From Saprospiraceae bacterium (lineage in GTDB: Bacteria > Bacteroidota > Bacteroidia > Chitinophagales > Saprospiraceae): 64,000 nt of DNA. The translations under genes were made by a program, and so were the position numbers. Shown piece by piece: positions 28,507 to 36,365 of this stretch (position 1 is its first letter; each line of letters opens with the position of its first letter). Below the pieces are notes generated by a model, which was not told the origin of the DNA, did not search any database, and saw nothing but the letters and a program-made list of their open reading frames with translations. The stretch is from the NCBI GenBank assembly GCA_022842725.1, contig JALHOZ010000015.1, positions 39,863 through 103,862 on the forward strand, written 5' to 3'.

Positions 28507-29103
28507 ATGGCAATATTTAAAACAGAACTTTGTGACGGTCTTTCAGATCGCGAAGTCGTTTTATCATCCTTTAATGATATTGCGTATTTTGCCTGTTTGG
28601 TGATCAGATATGAAACGCGGCTGTTACATTACATTCAAAAAATTTCTCAAAGCAGCCAGGAAGAAGCTGAAGACATATTGCAGGATGGTTTTATCAAAAT
28701 ATGGAAAAATATTAAAGCATATGACACCTCGCTGACCCTTGAAAACTGGATTTTCCGTATTATTCATAATGAAACCATCAGCTATTGGCGAAAAAAAACT
28801 TCCTATGCCAAGGATCATGTAGTCGACATTGATAATGAAAAAATTCAGTTTTTATTACCACCAGATGAGGTTTATGATTTTGAAAAAGACAACGGATACA
28901 AAATTATCGAAGAAATATTACCCTTATTAAAACCTGAATATCGGGAAGTACTGGTATTAAAATTTTTCGAAAACAAAAGTTATGAAGAAATCTCTGATAT
29001 TCTGAAAATTCCGGAAGGTACCGTGGCAACCAGAATCAACAGAGCTAAAAAATCTTTCAGAGATTTGTCTGAGGGAAAATTTGATCAAACCATATTTAAA
29101 TGA
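28507..29103 (+). CDS. ECF-type RNA polymerase sigma factor
   Basis: The 198-residue protein has sigma region 2 at about 40-105 (EEAEDILQDGFIKIWKNI, then ENWIFRIIHNETISYWR) and region 4 at about 135-190 (VLVLKFFENKSYEEISDILK, then IPEGTVATRINRAKKSF). It directs RNA polymerase to alternative promoters. The palindrome ACGTACGT at 28488-28495, just upstream, may be part of its own regulation. The next gene, encoding a membrane protein, starts 7 bp after the stop and takes the position usually held by an anti-sigma factor. Confidence 0.92.
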   Translation: MAIFKTELCDGLSDREVVLSSFNDIAYFACLVIRYETRLLHYIQKISQSSQEEAEDILQDGFIKIWKNIKAYDTSLTLENWIFRIIHNETISYWRKKTSYAKDHVVDIDNEKIQFLLPPDEVYDFEKDNGYKIIEEILPLLKPEYREVLVLKFFENKSYEEISDILKIPEGTVATRINRAKKSFRDLSEGKFDQTIFK

Positions 29104-29110
29104 TACAAAT

Positions 29111-29833
29111 ATGAGCAACGTACAAAAAATTCTCAGTAAAATACAAAATGATAATATCCAGCCTAAACCGGAATGGATGTTTACCTCAGGAGAATGGATA
29201 AAACGATTGGTTTATCTCGTGTTTATCCTGACCGGCAGTGCCTCTTTTTCAATCATCCTTTATGCCATTTCTGTCAATGGATTTGACCTGATACAACATT
29301 TTAAACATTCGACCCTGGAGTCGGTATTGGTCCTTTTACCCATTTTGTGGTTGGCCGCACTTTTGTTTTTTTTGGCTGCATCGGTTGTCAGTGTTCTGTT
29401 CACCGGCAAAGCATATAAATATACTTTTGGCAAATGGATGTCCCTGACTACAGGAATCAGTATGACGCTGGGAACTTTGTTTTTTATCACAGGCGGTGCA
29501 AAATGGCTTGAACATTCTTTTGAAACCAATATTGAATCGTATGAAAGTTTGCTTGAGAAAAAAACTACCATCTGGTCACAACCGGAATTAGGAACTTTAT
29601 CCGGTGAAATTACAGAAGTCGGTGATGAATTTATTCGCTTAAAAGATTGGAAAAATCAAAACTGGACAATTGAAACAACTTCTGCTTTTATTGCTCCCGT
29701 TCTCGATATCCAACCCGGTGTTCAGATCAAAATAAACGGTCAGAAAACCGGTGATTTTGGTTTTACAGCAGAAAAAATCAGACCCTGGGGTGGTGCACCC
29801 GGAAAATGTGCCGATGAAAAAAAAATTGAATAA
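29111..29833 (+). CDS. Membrane protein downstream of ECF sigma factor, possible partner
   Basis: ATG 29111 gives 240 residues; the frame also extends into the sigma gene, but with no better start. It has three membrane helices (about residues 22-45, 60-90 and 102-125) and a C-terminal beta-rich domain of about 80 residues (GTLSGEITEVGDEFIRLKDW, VQIKINGQKTGDF). The short N-terminal region of about 20 residues is too small for a classical zinc anti-sigma domain, and I see no FecR-like domain. An anti-sigma or sensor role is inferred from position alone. Confidence 0.6.
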   Translation: MSNVQKILSKIQNDNIQPKPEWMFTSGEWIKRLVYLVFILTGSASFSIILYAISVNGFDLIQHFKHSTLESVLVLLPILWLAALLFFLAASVVSVLFTGKAYKYTFGKWMSLTTGISMTLGTLFFITGGAKWLEHSFETNIESYESLLEKKTTIWSQPELGTLSGEITEVGDEFIRLKDWKNQNWTIETTSAFIAPVLDIQPGVQIKINGQKTGDFGFTAEKIRPWGGAPGKCADEKKIE

Positions 29834-29919
29834 ATTTTTAAAAAACTGAAAGAAAAAAGGAAGCCTTGCGTATACCTTATGAATCGATATTGATTCATGT
29901 ATTTTTAAATCTTTCAGTT

Positions 29920-30723
29920 ATGAGACACATAACATTTATGGTTTTTTTGGGTGTGTTTTTGATGTTTTCTGCTTTTGTTTCACAAAATAATCTTCCGCTT
30001 ACCGAAGAAGAAAAAGAAGGATTATTGTTGATGAGAGAAGAAGAAAAACTCGCTTTTGAAGTGTACTCCGTTATGTATAAAACATGGAATCATCACGTAT
30101 TCAGCAATATAAAAGAAAGTGAAACCTACCATGGTAATCTGGTAAAAGGGTTGATACAAAAATATAATCTCAAAGACCCATACATTGCCGAAGAAGGAAA
30201 ATATGGTAATCAAACCTTACAGAATCTTTATAATTCTTTGGTAAATAAAGGTAAACTATCTTTGACCGACGCATTTGAAGTAGGAGCCACCATTGAAGAT
30301 CTGGACATTGCCGATCTCGAAAAACTCATTTCAAATACAAAAAATGAAGATCTTAAAGAAGTGTATGAAACCCTGAATCTGGGTTCACGAAACCATTTGC
30401 GCGCTTTTGTCAAACAATTGAACCGAAATGAAAAACCATATGCTCCGCAATATATCAGTCAAAACAGGTTTGAAACCATCGTCAATGGCCAACACGAAAA
30501 ATGTTCCGACAATAAAGCCTGCGTAGGAAAAAATGAAAACAAAAAATGTTGTTCATCTGATCAAAAAGGAAAGTCCTGTTCCGGAAATGGTGGTAAAAAA
30601 GCTTGTGCCGGTGAAAAATCAGGTAAAAAATCCTGTGCCGGCCAAAACGAAGGTATGTCCTGCCACAATAAAGGTGAAATGAACGGTAATGATGGTTTTG
30701 AAAAAAAATCCTGTTGTAAATAA
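29920..30723 (+). CDS. Secreted DUF2202 ferritin-like protein with ten-cysteine tail
   Basis: ATG 29920 starts a signal peptide (MRHITFMVFLGVFLMFSAFVS); an upstream TTG at 29866 adds nothing useful. The 267-residue protein has a DUF2202 four-helix domain at about 27-185 with likely metal ligands in REEEKLAFEVY, KESETYHGNL, EVGATIEDLDI and LGSRNHLRAF. The last 75 residues are Lys/Gly/Ser-rich with ten cysteines, including the pairs KKCCSS and KSCCK. That tail looks like a metal-binding or disulfide-forming extension, and is unlike the shorter paralogue encoded 19 bp downstream. Iron or copper handling is an inference. Confidence 0.8.
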   Translation: MRHITFMVFLGVFLMFSAFVSQNNLPLTEEEKEGLLLMREEEKLAFEVYSVMYKTWNHHVFSNIKESETYHGNLVKGLIQKYNLKDPYIAEEGKYGNQTLQNLYNSLVNKGKLSLTDAFEVGATIEDLDIADLEKLISNTKNEDLKEVYETLNLGSRNHLRAFVKQLNRNEKPYAPQYISQNRFETIVNGQHEKCSDNKACVGKNENKKCCSSDQKGKSCSGNGGKKACAGEKSGKKSCAGQNEGMSCHNKGEMNGNDGFEKKSCCK

Positions 30724-30742
30724 TTGTATAAAAAATAGCAAC

Positions 30743-31348
30743 ATGAAAAATGTAATAATTTTCAGTATTTTTGGATTGGTCTTTTTATTTTCTTGTAATA
30801 AAGAAGACAACAATCAGAACGTAAATCAACTTACAGAGTCTGAAAAACAAGGCCTTTTATTCACACGACAGGAAGAGAAACTCGCCTACGACGTGTATCG
30901 GTATGCATACGAAAAGTATGGAAGCAATATTTTTAATAATATTTCCAACAGCGAGTTGACACATCAAAATACCATTGATGGTTTATTAGATAAATACAAT
31001 CTGGAAAACCCTGTAAAAAATATGGCACAAGGTCAGTTTGAAAATGATGATTTGCAATTGCTTTATCTGCAGTTGATTCAAAAAGTTGACTTATCTTTGA
31101 CGGATGCTTTTGAAGCAGGGGCGACCATAGAAGATCTGGATATCAATGATTTGATGGTACTTACCACGGAAACCAATATAACAGATTTGATCAGTGTGTA
31201 TGAAATGTTAACCTGTGGTTCCAGAAATCATATTCGCGGATTTACAGGTCAGTTGTCAAATCTTGGAAAAACTTATCAACCACAGTTTTTGGAACAAACT
31301 TTATTTGATGCCATTTTAAAAGGAAACCACGAAAGTTGTAGTAAATAA
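30743..31348 (+). CDS. DUF2202 ferritin-like lipoprotein
   Basis: ATG 30743 begins a lipoprotein signal (MKNVIIFSIFGLVFLFSC). The 201-residue protein is a paralogue of the upstream gene product and keeps the same blocks: RQEEKLAYDVY, NSELTHQNTI, EAGATIEDLDI and CGSRNHIRGF. It lacks the cysteine-rich tail and ends ESCSK. Anchoring in the outer or inner membrane contrasts with its soluble neighbour. The strong terminator 7 bp after the stop closes the unit that begins with the sigma factor. The ferritin-like carboxylates suggest a di-metal centre, but no activity is known to me. Confidence 0.82.
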   Translation: MKNVIIFSIFGLVFLFSCNKEDNNQNVNQLTESEKQGLLFTRQEEKLAYDVYRYAYEKYGSNIFNNISNSELTHQNTIDGLLDKYNLENPVKNMAQGQFENDDLQLLYLQLIQKVDLSLTDAFEAGATIEDLDINDLMVLTTETNITDLISVYEMLTCGSRNHIRGFTGQLSNLGKTYQPQFLEQTLFDAILKGNHESCSK

Positions 31349-31354
31349 ATACCA

Positions 31355-31393
31355 TATAAAGGTTTTGATTTTATAATAATCAAAGCCTTTATA
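31355..31393 (+). terminator. 16-bp hairpin terminator after the sigma/DUF2202 unit
   Basis: The arms TATAAAGGTTTTGATT (31355-31370) and AATCAAAGCCTTTATA (31378-31393) pair over 16 bp with one G-U, around a 7-nt loop, and TTTT follows. It ends the unit beginning at 28507. The near-symmetric A/T flanks could also let it act in the other direction. Confidence 0.75.
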
Positions 31394-31412
31394 TTTTACA
31401 AAACACATAAAA

Positions 31413-33032
31413 ATGAAAGAATTGAAATATTTATTAGTTGTCATTTTATTTTTCACCGGTCAAATCTTTATCGCCGCTCAAAACGGACAAACAGATGTTT
31501 TGCTGGAACCAATAGAAATAAGTGGTTTGGGTGGCGTTCAATCTTATGCTTTCGGACAACACGAAGGAAAATGGTTGATTATCGGCGGCAGATTGGACGG
31601 TTTGCACAGGAGGCAGCCTTTTGCGAGTTTTGATGTAGCAGGACACAATACCGACATCATTGTGGTCGATCCGGTACAAAAAAAACACTGGAGGACGAAC
31701 AATATCGTTTTACCGGCATCCATCCGCGAACAATTGAGCGCTACCAACCCTGAGTTTCATCAGGAAGGTGACCGACTTTATATCATCGGTGGATATGGAT
31801 TCAGTGCGTCGGCAAATAATCACACTACCTATACAAATCTTTGTGCTGTTGATGTCCCCAATGTGATACAGGCGGTCATAAATAATCAGGATATCGTACC
31901 GTATTTCAGGCAGATACAACATCCAAAGTTTGCTGTCACAGGAGGATATCTGCACAAACTATATGATACCTATTATCTCGTTGGAGGGCAGAATTTTGTA
32001 GGTAGATATAATCCTCAGGGTCCTGTTTTTGGTCCCGGATTTTTTCAGGAATATACCAACGCCATCCGCAAATTTAGTTTGACCGATGATGGAGTAACTT
32101 TGTCTGTGACCTTCAAAGACGAAATCTATGATGAAGAAAACCTTCACCGAAGAGATTATAATGTGGCACAACATATAAAGCCCGACGGAACATTTGGATT
32201 GACAGCATTTTCAGGAGTTTTTCAGAAAGATGTAAATTTACCGTTTCTCAATTGTGTGCACATTGATACTATAGGTTATGCTGTTCAACCGGAATTTAAC
32301 CAATATTACAACCATTATCATTGTGCCCACGTCCCTTTGTACAGTAGTTTTTCACAACAAATGCACACTTTGTTTTTTGGTGGTATAGCGCAATATTATG
32401 ATGATAACGGAGTACTCACACGAGACGACGAAGTGCCTTTTGTACCTACCATAGCCCGGGTTACGAGGACAAAAGAAGGGAATATGTCTGAATACAAATT
32501 AAAAAGTGAAATGCCGGGATTATTGGGATCCGGTTCTGAATTTATCATCAATCAACAATTGTCAATCTTTGACAACGGGGTGATTAAATTAGACGAATTA
32601 CAGGCAGATACCACCCACATCGGCTATATTTACGGAGGAATCAACAGTACGGCGCCAAATATATTTTTTACAAATACAGGGACTCAAAGTACGGCAAGTA
32701 ACCGGATTTTTAAAGTGTTTTTGCTCAAAAACCAATCTTCCTCTGCAGATGATTTGAATGAGCAAAGCCAAAACGGCTTGGGAATGATGATATACCCAAA
32801 CCCGGGATCAGAAATCATACAAATATCTTACGAGCTTCAAAGACAATCTGAAGTTACACTGTCCGTTTTTACCATAACGGGTTTAAAATTAAAAGAGTAT
32901 TCCTTAGGAAATATGCCATCAGGTGCTCACCACTATATATTAAACGAATCATTCGGAAACCAGCAAGGTTTACTTTTACAACTACGTGCCGGAGATAAAG
33001 TATCCATACAAAAAGTAATCCTGGGAAAGTAG
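31413..33032 (+). CDS. Kelch-like beta-propeller protein with T9SS sorting domain
   Basis: The 539-residue protein has a signal peptide (to about residue 22). Kelch-like propeller blades follow with repeated gly-gly turns (GKWLIIGGRLDG, DRLYIIGGYGFSAS, TYYLVGGQNF, TLFFGGIAQYY, HIGYIYGGINS). The C-terminal type A T9SS domain at about 455-539 begins MMIYPNPGSEIIQISYEL. It is therefore exported and attached to the surface or released. No catalytic residues are evident. It begins 20 bp after the terminator and may have an independent start of transcription. Confidence 0.82.
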   Translation: MKELKYLLVVILFFTGQIFIAAQNGQTDVLLEPIEISGLGGVQSYAFGQHEGKWLIIGGRLDGLHRRQPFASFDVAGHNTDIIVVDPVQKKHWRTNNIVLPASIREQLSATNPEFHQEGDRLYIIGGYGFSASANNHTTYTNLCAVDVPNVIQAVINNQDIVPYFRQIQHPKFAVTGGYLHKLYDTYYLVGGQNFVGRYNPQGPVFGPGFFQEYTNAIRKFSLTDDGVTLSVTFKDEIYDEENLHRRDYNVAQHIKPDGTFGLTAFSGVFQKDVNLPFLNCVHIDTIGYAVQPEFNQYYNHYHCAHVPLYSSFSQQMHTLFFGGIAQYYDDNGVLTRDDEVPFVPTIARVTRTKEGNMSEYKLKSEMPGLLGSGSEFIINQQLSIFDNGVIKLDELQADTTHIGYIYGGINSTAPNIFFTNTGTQSTASNRIFKVFLLKNQSSSADDLNEQSQNGLGMMIYPNPGSEIIQISYELQRQSEVTLSVFTITGLKLKEYSLGNMPSGAHHYILNESFGNQQGLLLQLRAGDKVSIQKVILGK

Positions 33033-33155
33033 ATATTTCTATGGAGTCGTTAAATAAAACAATCTATCAATTGTAAGTCAAAAAGTATATATAAAACATA
33101 TTAAGTGGATCCTTGTTATGGTTTTATTTTCAGATAAACCATTAATATTGTTTTT

Positions 33156-33686
33156 ATGAAAATTATGTACTTATTTTTTTTACTCATACCATCTATGCAA
33201 GCTCAAACTATTTATGATTTTAATCGTAATTCAAACGTAAGCGAATGGAGTATTGTAGATGATGTTGTGATGGGTGGCAGATCCAACGGAAATTTTGAAA
33301 TCAATGGCGATGGTCATGGCGAATTTTCCGGTTATGTAACCACTGAGAATAACGGAGGTTTTTCATCCATAAGATGTCAGTTTGAAAAAATATCAACAAC
33401 TCAAGATAATAAGATCAGTTTGATACTCAAAGGTGATGGCAAAGAATATCAGTTGCGCATAAAAGATAATGTAAGGTCTTATTACTCCTATATCATCACT
33501 TTCAAGACATCGGGAGAATGGCAAAAGATTACCATCCCGGTTAAGGATTTGTATCCTTCTTTCAGAGGGCGCACTTTGGATTTGCCAAATTACAACAGTT
33601 CTTCATTTGAAGAAATCTCGATTTTAATCGGAAATAAAAAGAAGGAAACTTTCAGGCTTATCCTGGATAAAATTGAACTGGAATAA
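33156..33686 (+). CDS. CIA30-family exported protein
   Basis: The 176-residue protein has a signal peptide (MKIMYLFFLLIPSMQAQ) and one CIA30 domain, a galactose-binding-like beta-sandwich. Typical motifs are WSIVDDVVMGGRSNG, FSGYVTTENNGGFSSIR and the late strand FRLILDKIELE. CIA30 was named for mitochondrial complex I assembly, but bacterial exported versions have no proven function. It stands alone between a T9SS protein gene and a convergent methyltransferase-like gene. Confidence 0.88.
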   Translation: MKIMYLFFLLIPSMQAQTIYDFNRNSNVSEWSIVDDVVMGGRSNGNFEINGDGHGEFSGYVTTENNGGFSSIRCQFEKISTTQDNKISLILKGDGKEYQLRIKDNVRSYYSYIITFKTSGEWQKITIPVKDLYPSFRGRTLDLPNYNSSSFEEISILIGNKKKETFRLILDKIELE

Positions 33687-33887
33687 CTACTTCAAGTCAA
33701 GTTTATTTTACTTGATGGAAAAATAGTTAATTCTTACAGATTTATAGGAAAAACTGTCATGTGAAATTTTAAAAACTCTTTATGGTCTCATTCAAACCTG
33801 GCGGTCGTCTTCCACACCACCATTTTGAATCGCAGCTCCTGATTTGATTTAAAGCGAATCTGAAAAAGTCCTTAAAATGTTCCCTCC

Positions 33888-34643
33888 TTATCTTCCTTCT
33901 TCATCAAGCCACAAAGTTTTGGATTTGATAAATTTCAGGATAAAATAAATGATGGCTGTGCTCACTGCCAGATATATTAGGATCGGTTTTTCACAACCCC
34001 AATCGGATGTTCTCAAATAGTTGAGCCAGATATCAAAAATAAGGACAATCAGAAAAATAGCAAAAAGACCATTTTTTTCTTTTTTTAATACTTTTTTCCA
34101 ACTAAAAGAAATCGAAGGTTTTTTCCATGAGGACAATTTTGGAATAAAAGCCGGGGTATTTGCAGACCACTTGGTGTAGGCTTCGCCGAATTTCCGAATC
34201 AGAAATTGTTCTTCAGCAAACATAATTCTTTCGTAATACAACCAGTACGCCAGTACAAAACTCAAAATAAACCACACTTCTCCGGTTAAAATGGCAATAC
34301 CTAACCACATAAAAAAATTGCCGACATAAAGCGGATGTCTGACCATACTATACATTCCCTGAGTGTTGATGGTGTCAGCCACTTGTCCTTGTGCTGTATT
34401 CCTTCCCGATGTATTGGCCGGGGCGTATCCGATAGTTAATACCCTGATTAATAGTCCAAAAAGACATATGACTATGGCCGCTATTTCTAAAGATGTGATT
34501 TGAGAAGTCGAAAACAACCATGAATCTTCCTGTTGATTGTATGCCATCACCCAAAATGCCGGGGGGAATAGTAATAAAGGTAAATAACTTCTGTATCTGA
34601 ATAAAAAATTTCCTTGATTTTCAAGTTCATGTATAAGGGCCAT
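33888..34643 (-). CDS. Isoprenylcysteine carboxyl methyltransferase-like membrane protein
   Basis: The 251-residue protein has about five to six membrane helices. The C-terminal half carries the ICMT/PEMT-type SAM-binding signature: GMYSMVRHPLYVGNFFMWLG, then EEQFLIRKFGEAYTKWSANT with the paired glutamates. In bacteria such proteins methylate isoprenoids, phospholipids or unknown substrates, and the target here cannot be deduced. A final helix pair after residue 190 extends beyond the typical domain. It is transcribed alone on the minus strand. Confidence 0.82.
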   Translation of the reverse strand: MALIHELENQGNFLFRYRSYLPLLLFPPAFWVMAYNQQEDSWLFSTSQITSLEIAAIVICLFGLLIRVLTIGYAPANTSGRNTAQGQVADTINTQGMYSMVRHPLYVGNFFMWLGIAILTGEVWFILSFVLAYWLYYERIMFAEEQFLIRKFGEAYTKWSANTPAFIPKLSSWKKPSISFSWKKVLKKEKNGLFAIFLIVLIFDIWLNYLRTSDWGCEKPILIYLAVSTAIIYFILKFIKSKTLWLDEEGR

Positions 34644-34686
34644 GTTGGTTTGTTTTGTGTTTTAAGTTATTGCGTTGAAAAACCGC

Positions 34687-34719
34687 CAAATATAAGAATT
34701 AAGTTTATTAAAAATACAA
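34687..34719 (-). promoter_or_regulatory. Possible promoter for the ICMT-like gene
   Basis: The minus strand reads TTG (34719-34717), a 22-bp gap, then TATATTTG (34694-34687), fitting TAnnTTTG. The leader would be about 37 nt before the start at 34643. Confidence 0.45.
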
Positions 34720-34898
34720 TATCCATTATCTGGTTAAACTAATTTTTAAAATTTTGCCGGAAAATATTTAAACATATAAACATACACGTGTAACGGGCAA
34801 GATAAAAATTGGGGTGCCTTCAAATTTTTTTTTGAGAAACAATGGATTCAATATCATGTCGTTATTTTGCTTTATTTGAAAAGTTATAAAAAGTATTG

Positions 34899-34930
34899 TC
34901 ATTAAAATCCTTTACATTGAAGATGTAAAG
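34899..34930 (-). terminator. Hairpin overlapping the end of the DUF3570 gene
   Basis: On the minus strand CTTTACAT (34930-34923) pairs with ATGTAAAG (34917-34910) around a 5-nt loop, followed by GATTTTAA, which contains the stop codon. The stem is AT-rich and the T tract short, so it is a moderate candidate for the end of the apbE-DUF4266-DUF3570 unit. Confidence 0.4.
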
Positions 34931-36113
34931 AAACCATACCTGCATTCAGTCCGTCACTTCTGTTGTAAAGGCCGCCTCTGAGTTCTATCTGGCTGATGGC
35001 AAACAATCCTGCTACAATTTTAAAAGGAGTATATCTGACACCAACACCGTAAAAATGACTGTCAAATCCGGACAAGTCAAAGTCAGAACTGTAAAACGTG
35101 CTTCCGGCGACGTTTTTATCTTTAGGAGCAAAATAATCGATAGCAGATTGGTTATGGTACCTGTAAAACGGACTGACAGAATAAAATGAAGAGATTTTGT
35201 AAGGCAATTCCAGTTGTAAGGTATGTGCTCTCATGCCCCAATCATCCATGTAATACCTGTAGAATGACCTGATAATCATTTTTTCACCTAAAAAATAGTT
35301 GGCTCTGATACCTACAGGAATTTTGAATCTTTTGTCCGGCAATGTCTCTCTGAGCAGGGTGCCATCATTCATATAGACCCTGTGAAAAGGTGTACTCAAA
35401 AGACCGTTCTGGTAGGATAGATCCATTGTCAGGGCCATTTGAAATTTTTTCGAAATGATTTGCGATAAGGTCATGGACAGATCAAAAGTATTTCTGGCCG
35501 CGTTGCCGATTTCTCCTTTTCTCTGTTGACGTGAAGGCAGGTTGGCCCGAAACTCCGAAGCTACGATCTGCCGGTAGGTATCCAGAAAAATATTGGCTCT
35601 CGCACCAAACTCTGTATTTTTGTTTCGGGAAGTTTTTGTTACATGATAACCTCCACCTACTGAAAAATAATCGTATTCATTCGAAAATGCCAGATTTCCG
35701 CCTTTGACAAAACCTGTTTTTTCATTTTCTACACTATAATTCAAAGAAGGATATACCCTGACATCTGAAGATGAAGCCGAAGAAACCTGCGTGTCAATTT
35801 TGTCTGACGATGCAGAAGTATAATAATCGATGCCTATATCTCCACCAAAATAATATTTTTTTCCTTTTCCGTTGTTGTAGGAAAGTTTAAAATCAATAAC
35901 ATTGGCAACGTCTGTCAGTTTTTCAGTTCCGATACCACCGGTTATGGCAGAATGATTACCATCTTGTTGGTAATAGGACGACACAATGTTAGCTTCTTCA
36001 AACTTCAGGGTTTTTTTACCGAATGTTTGTGTTGAATCAAGTTTGAAAGTCTGAGAAAACACTTGCAAACTCAAAAACAAAATAAACAAAGTATGTAACG
36101 ATAATTTTAGCAT
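34902..36113 (-). CDS. DUF3570 outer-membrane beta-barrel-like protein
   Basis: The 403-residue protein has a signal peptide (to about residue 20, ending VFSQ) and long runs of alternating hydrophobic strands with aromatic belts (YYFGGDIGIDYYTSASSDKI, IIRSFYRYYMDDWGMRAHTL). This matches DUF3570, predicted to be an outer-membrane barrel. It lies 19 bp after a DUF4266 lipoprotein gene, which in turn follows apbE. From memory, DUF3570, DUF4266 and ApbE genes, often with a thioredoxin-like gene, cluster in many bacteria; no thioredoxin gene is present here. The function of the set is not known to me. Confidence 0.82.
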   Translation of the reverse strand: MLKLSLHTLFILFLSLQVFSQTFKLDSTQTFGKKTLKFEEANIVSSYYQQDGNHSAITGGIGTEKLTDVANVIDFKLSYNNGKGKKYYFGGDIGIDYYTSASSDKIDTQVSSASSSDVRVYPSLNYSVENEKTGFVKGGNLAFSNEYDYFSVGGGYHVTKTSRNKNTEFGARANIFLDTYRQIVASEFRANLPSRQQRKGEIGNAARNTFDLSMTLSQIISKKFQMALTMDLSYQNGLLSTPFHRVYMNDGTLLRETLPDKRFKIPVGIRANYFLGEKMIIRSFYRYYMDDWGMRAHTLQLELPYKISSFYSVSPFYRYHNQSAIDYFAPKDKNVAGSTFYSSDFDLSGFDSHFYGVGVRYTPFKIVAGLFAISQIELRGGLYNRSDGLNAGMVSLHLQCKGF

Positions 36114-36132
36114 TTCTTAATTTTGAATTTTA

Positions 36133-36363
36133 TTAATTGCATCCGCAACCTCCGCTGCTTTTTCCTCCGGTCGCTCCTGAAGCACCTTCACGGTACAATT
36201 GAAAACTTACTTCTGATTTTTCAATTTTTCGGACAGACAGGATCATTTCTCCGTCGTTGACATAAGATTGATTAATGCTTTTTGAAGAAGAGCAGGAAAC
36301 CAAACCAATGATGGCTACTATGCTTAAAATGGTGGTTTTGAGATACTTTTTTGATAGGAACAT
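36133..36363 (-). CDS. DUF4266 small lipoprotein with SGAT motif and GCGCN tail
   Basis: The 76-residue protein has a lipobox at C24 (GLVSC). The mature part is only 53 residues: a segment around MILSVRKIEKSE, then YREGASGATGGKSSGGCGCN to the end. The terminal GGCGCN is the DUF4266 hallmark. Unusually, EGASGAT (59-65) resembles the flavinylation sequence Dxx(S/T)GA(T/S) of proteins modified by ApbE, with T65 in the acceptor position and Glu replacing Asp. apbE is the gene directly upstream, 2 bp away. Flavinylation is a hypothesis. Confidence 0.82.
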   Translation of the reverse strand: MFLSKKYLKTTILSIVAIIGLVSCSSSKSINQSYVNDGEMILSVRKIEKSEVSFQLYREGASGATGGKSSGGCGCN

Positions 36364-36365
36364 TT

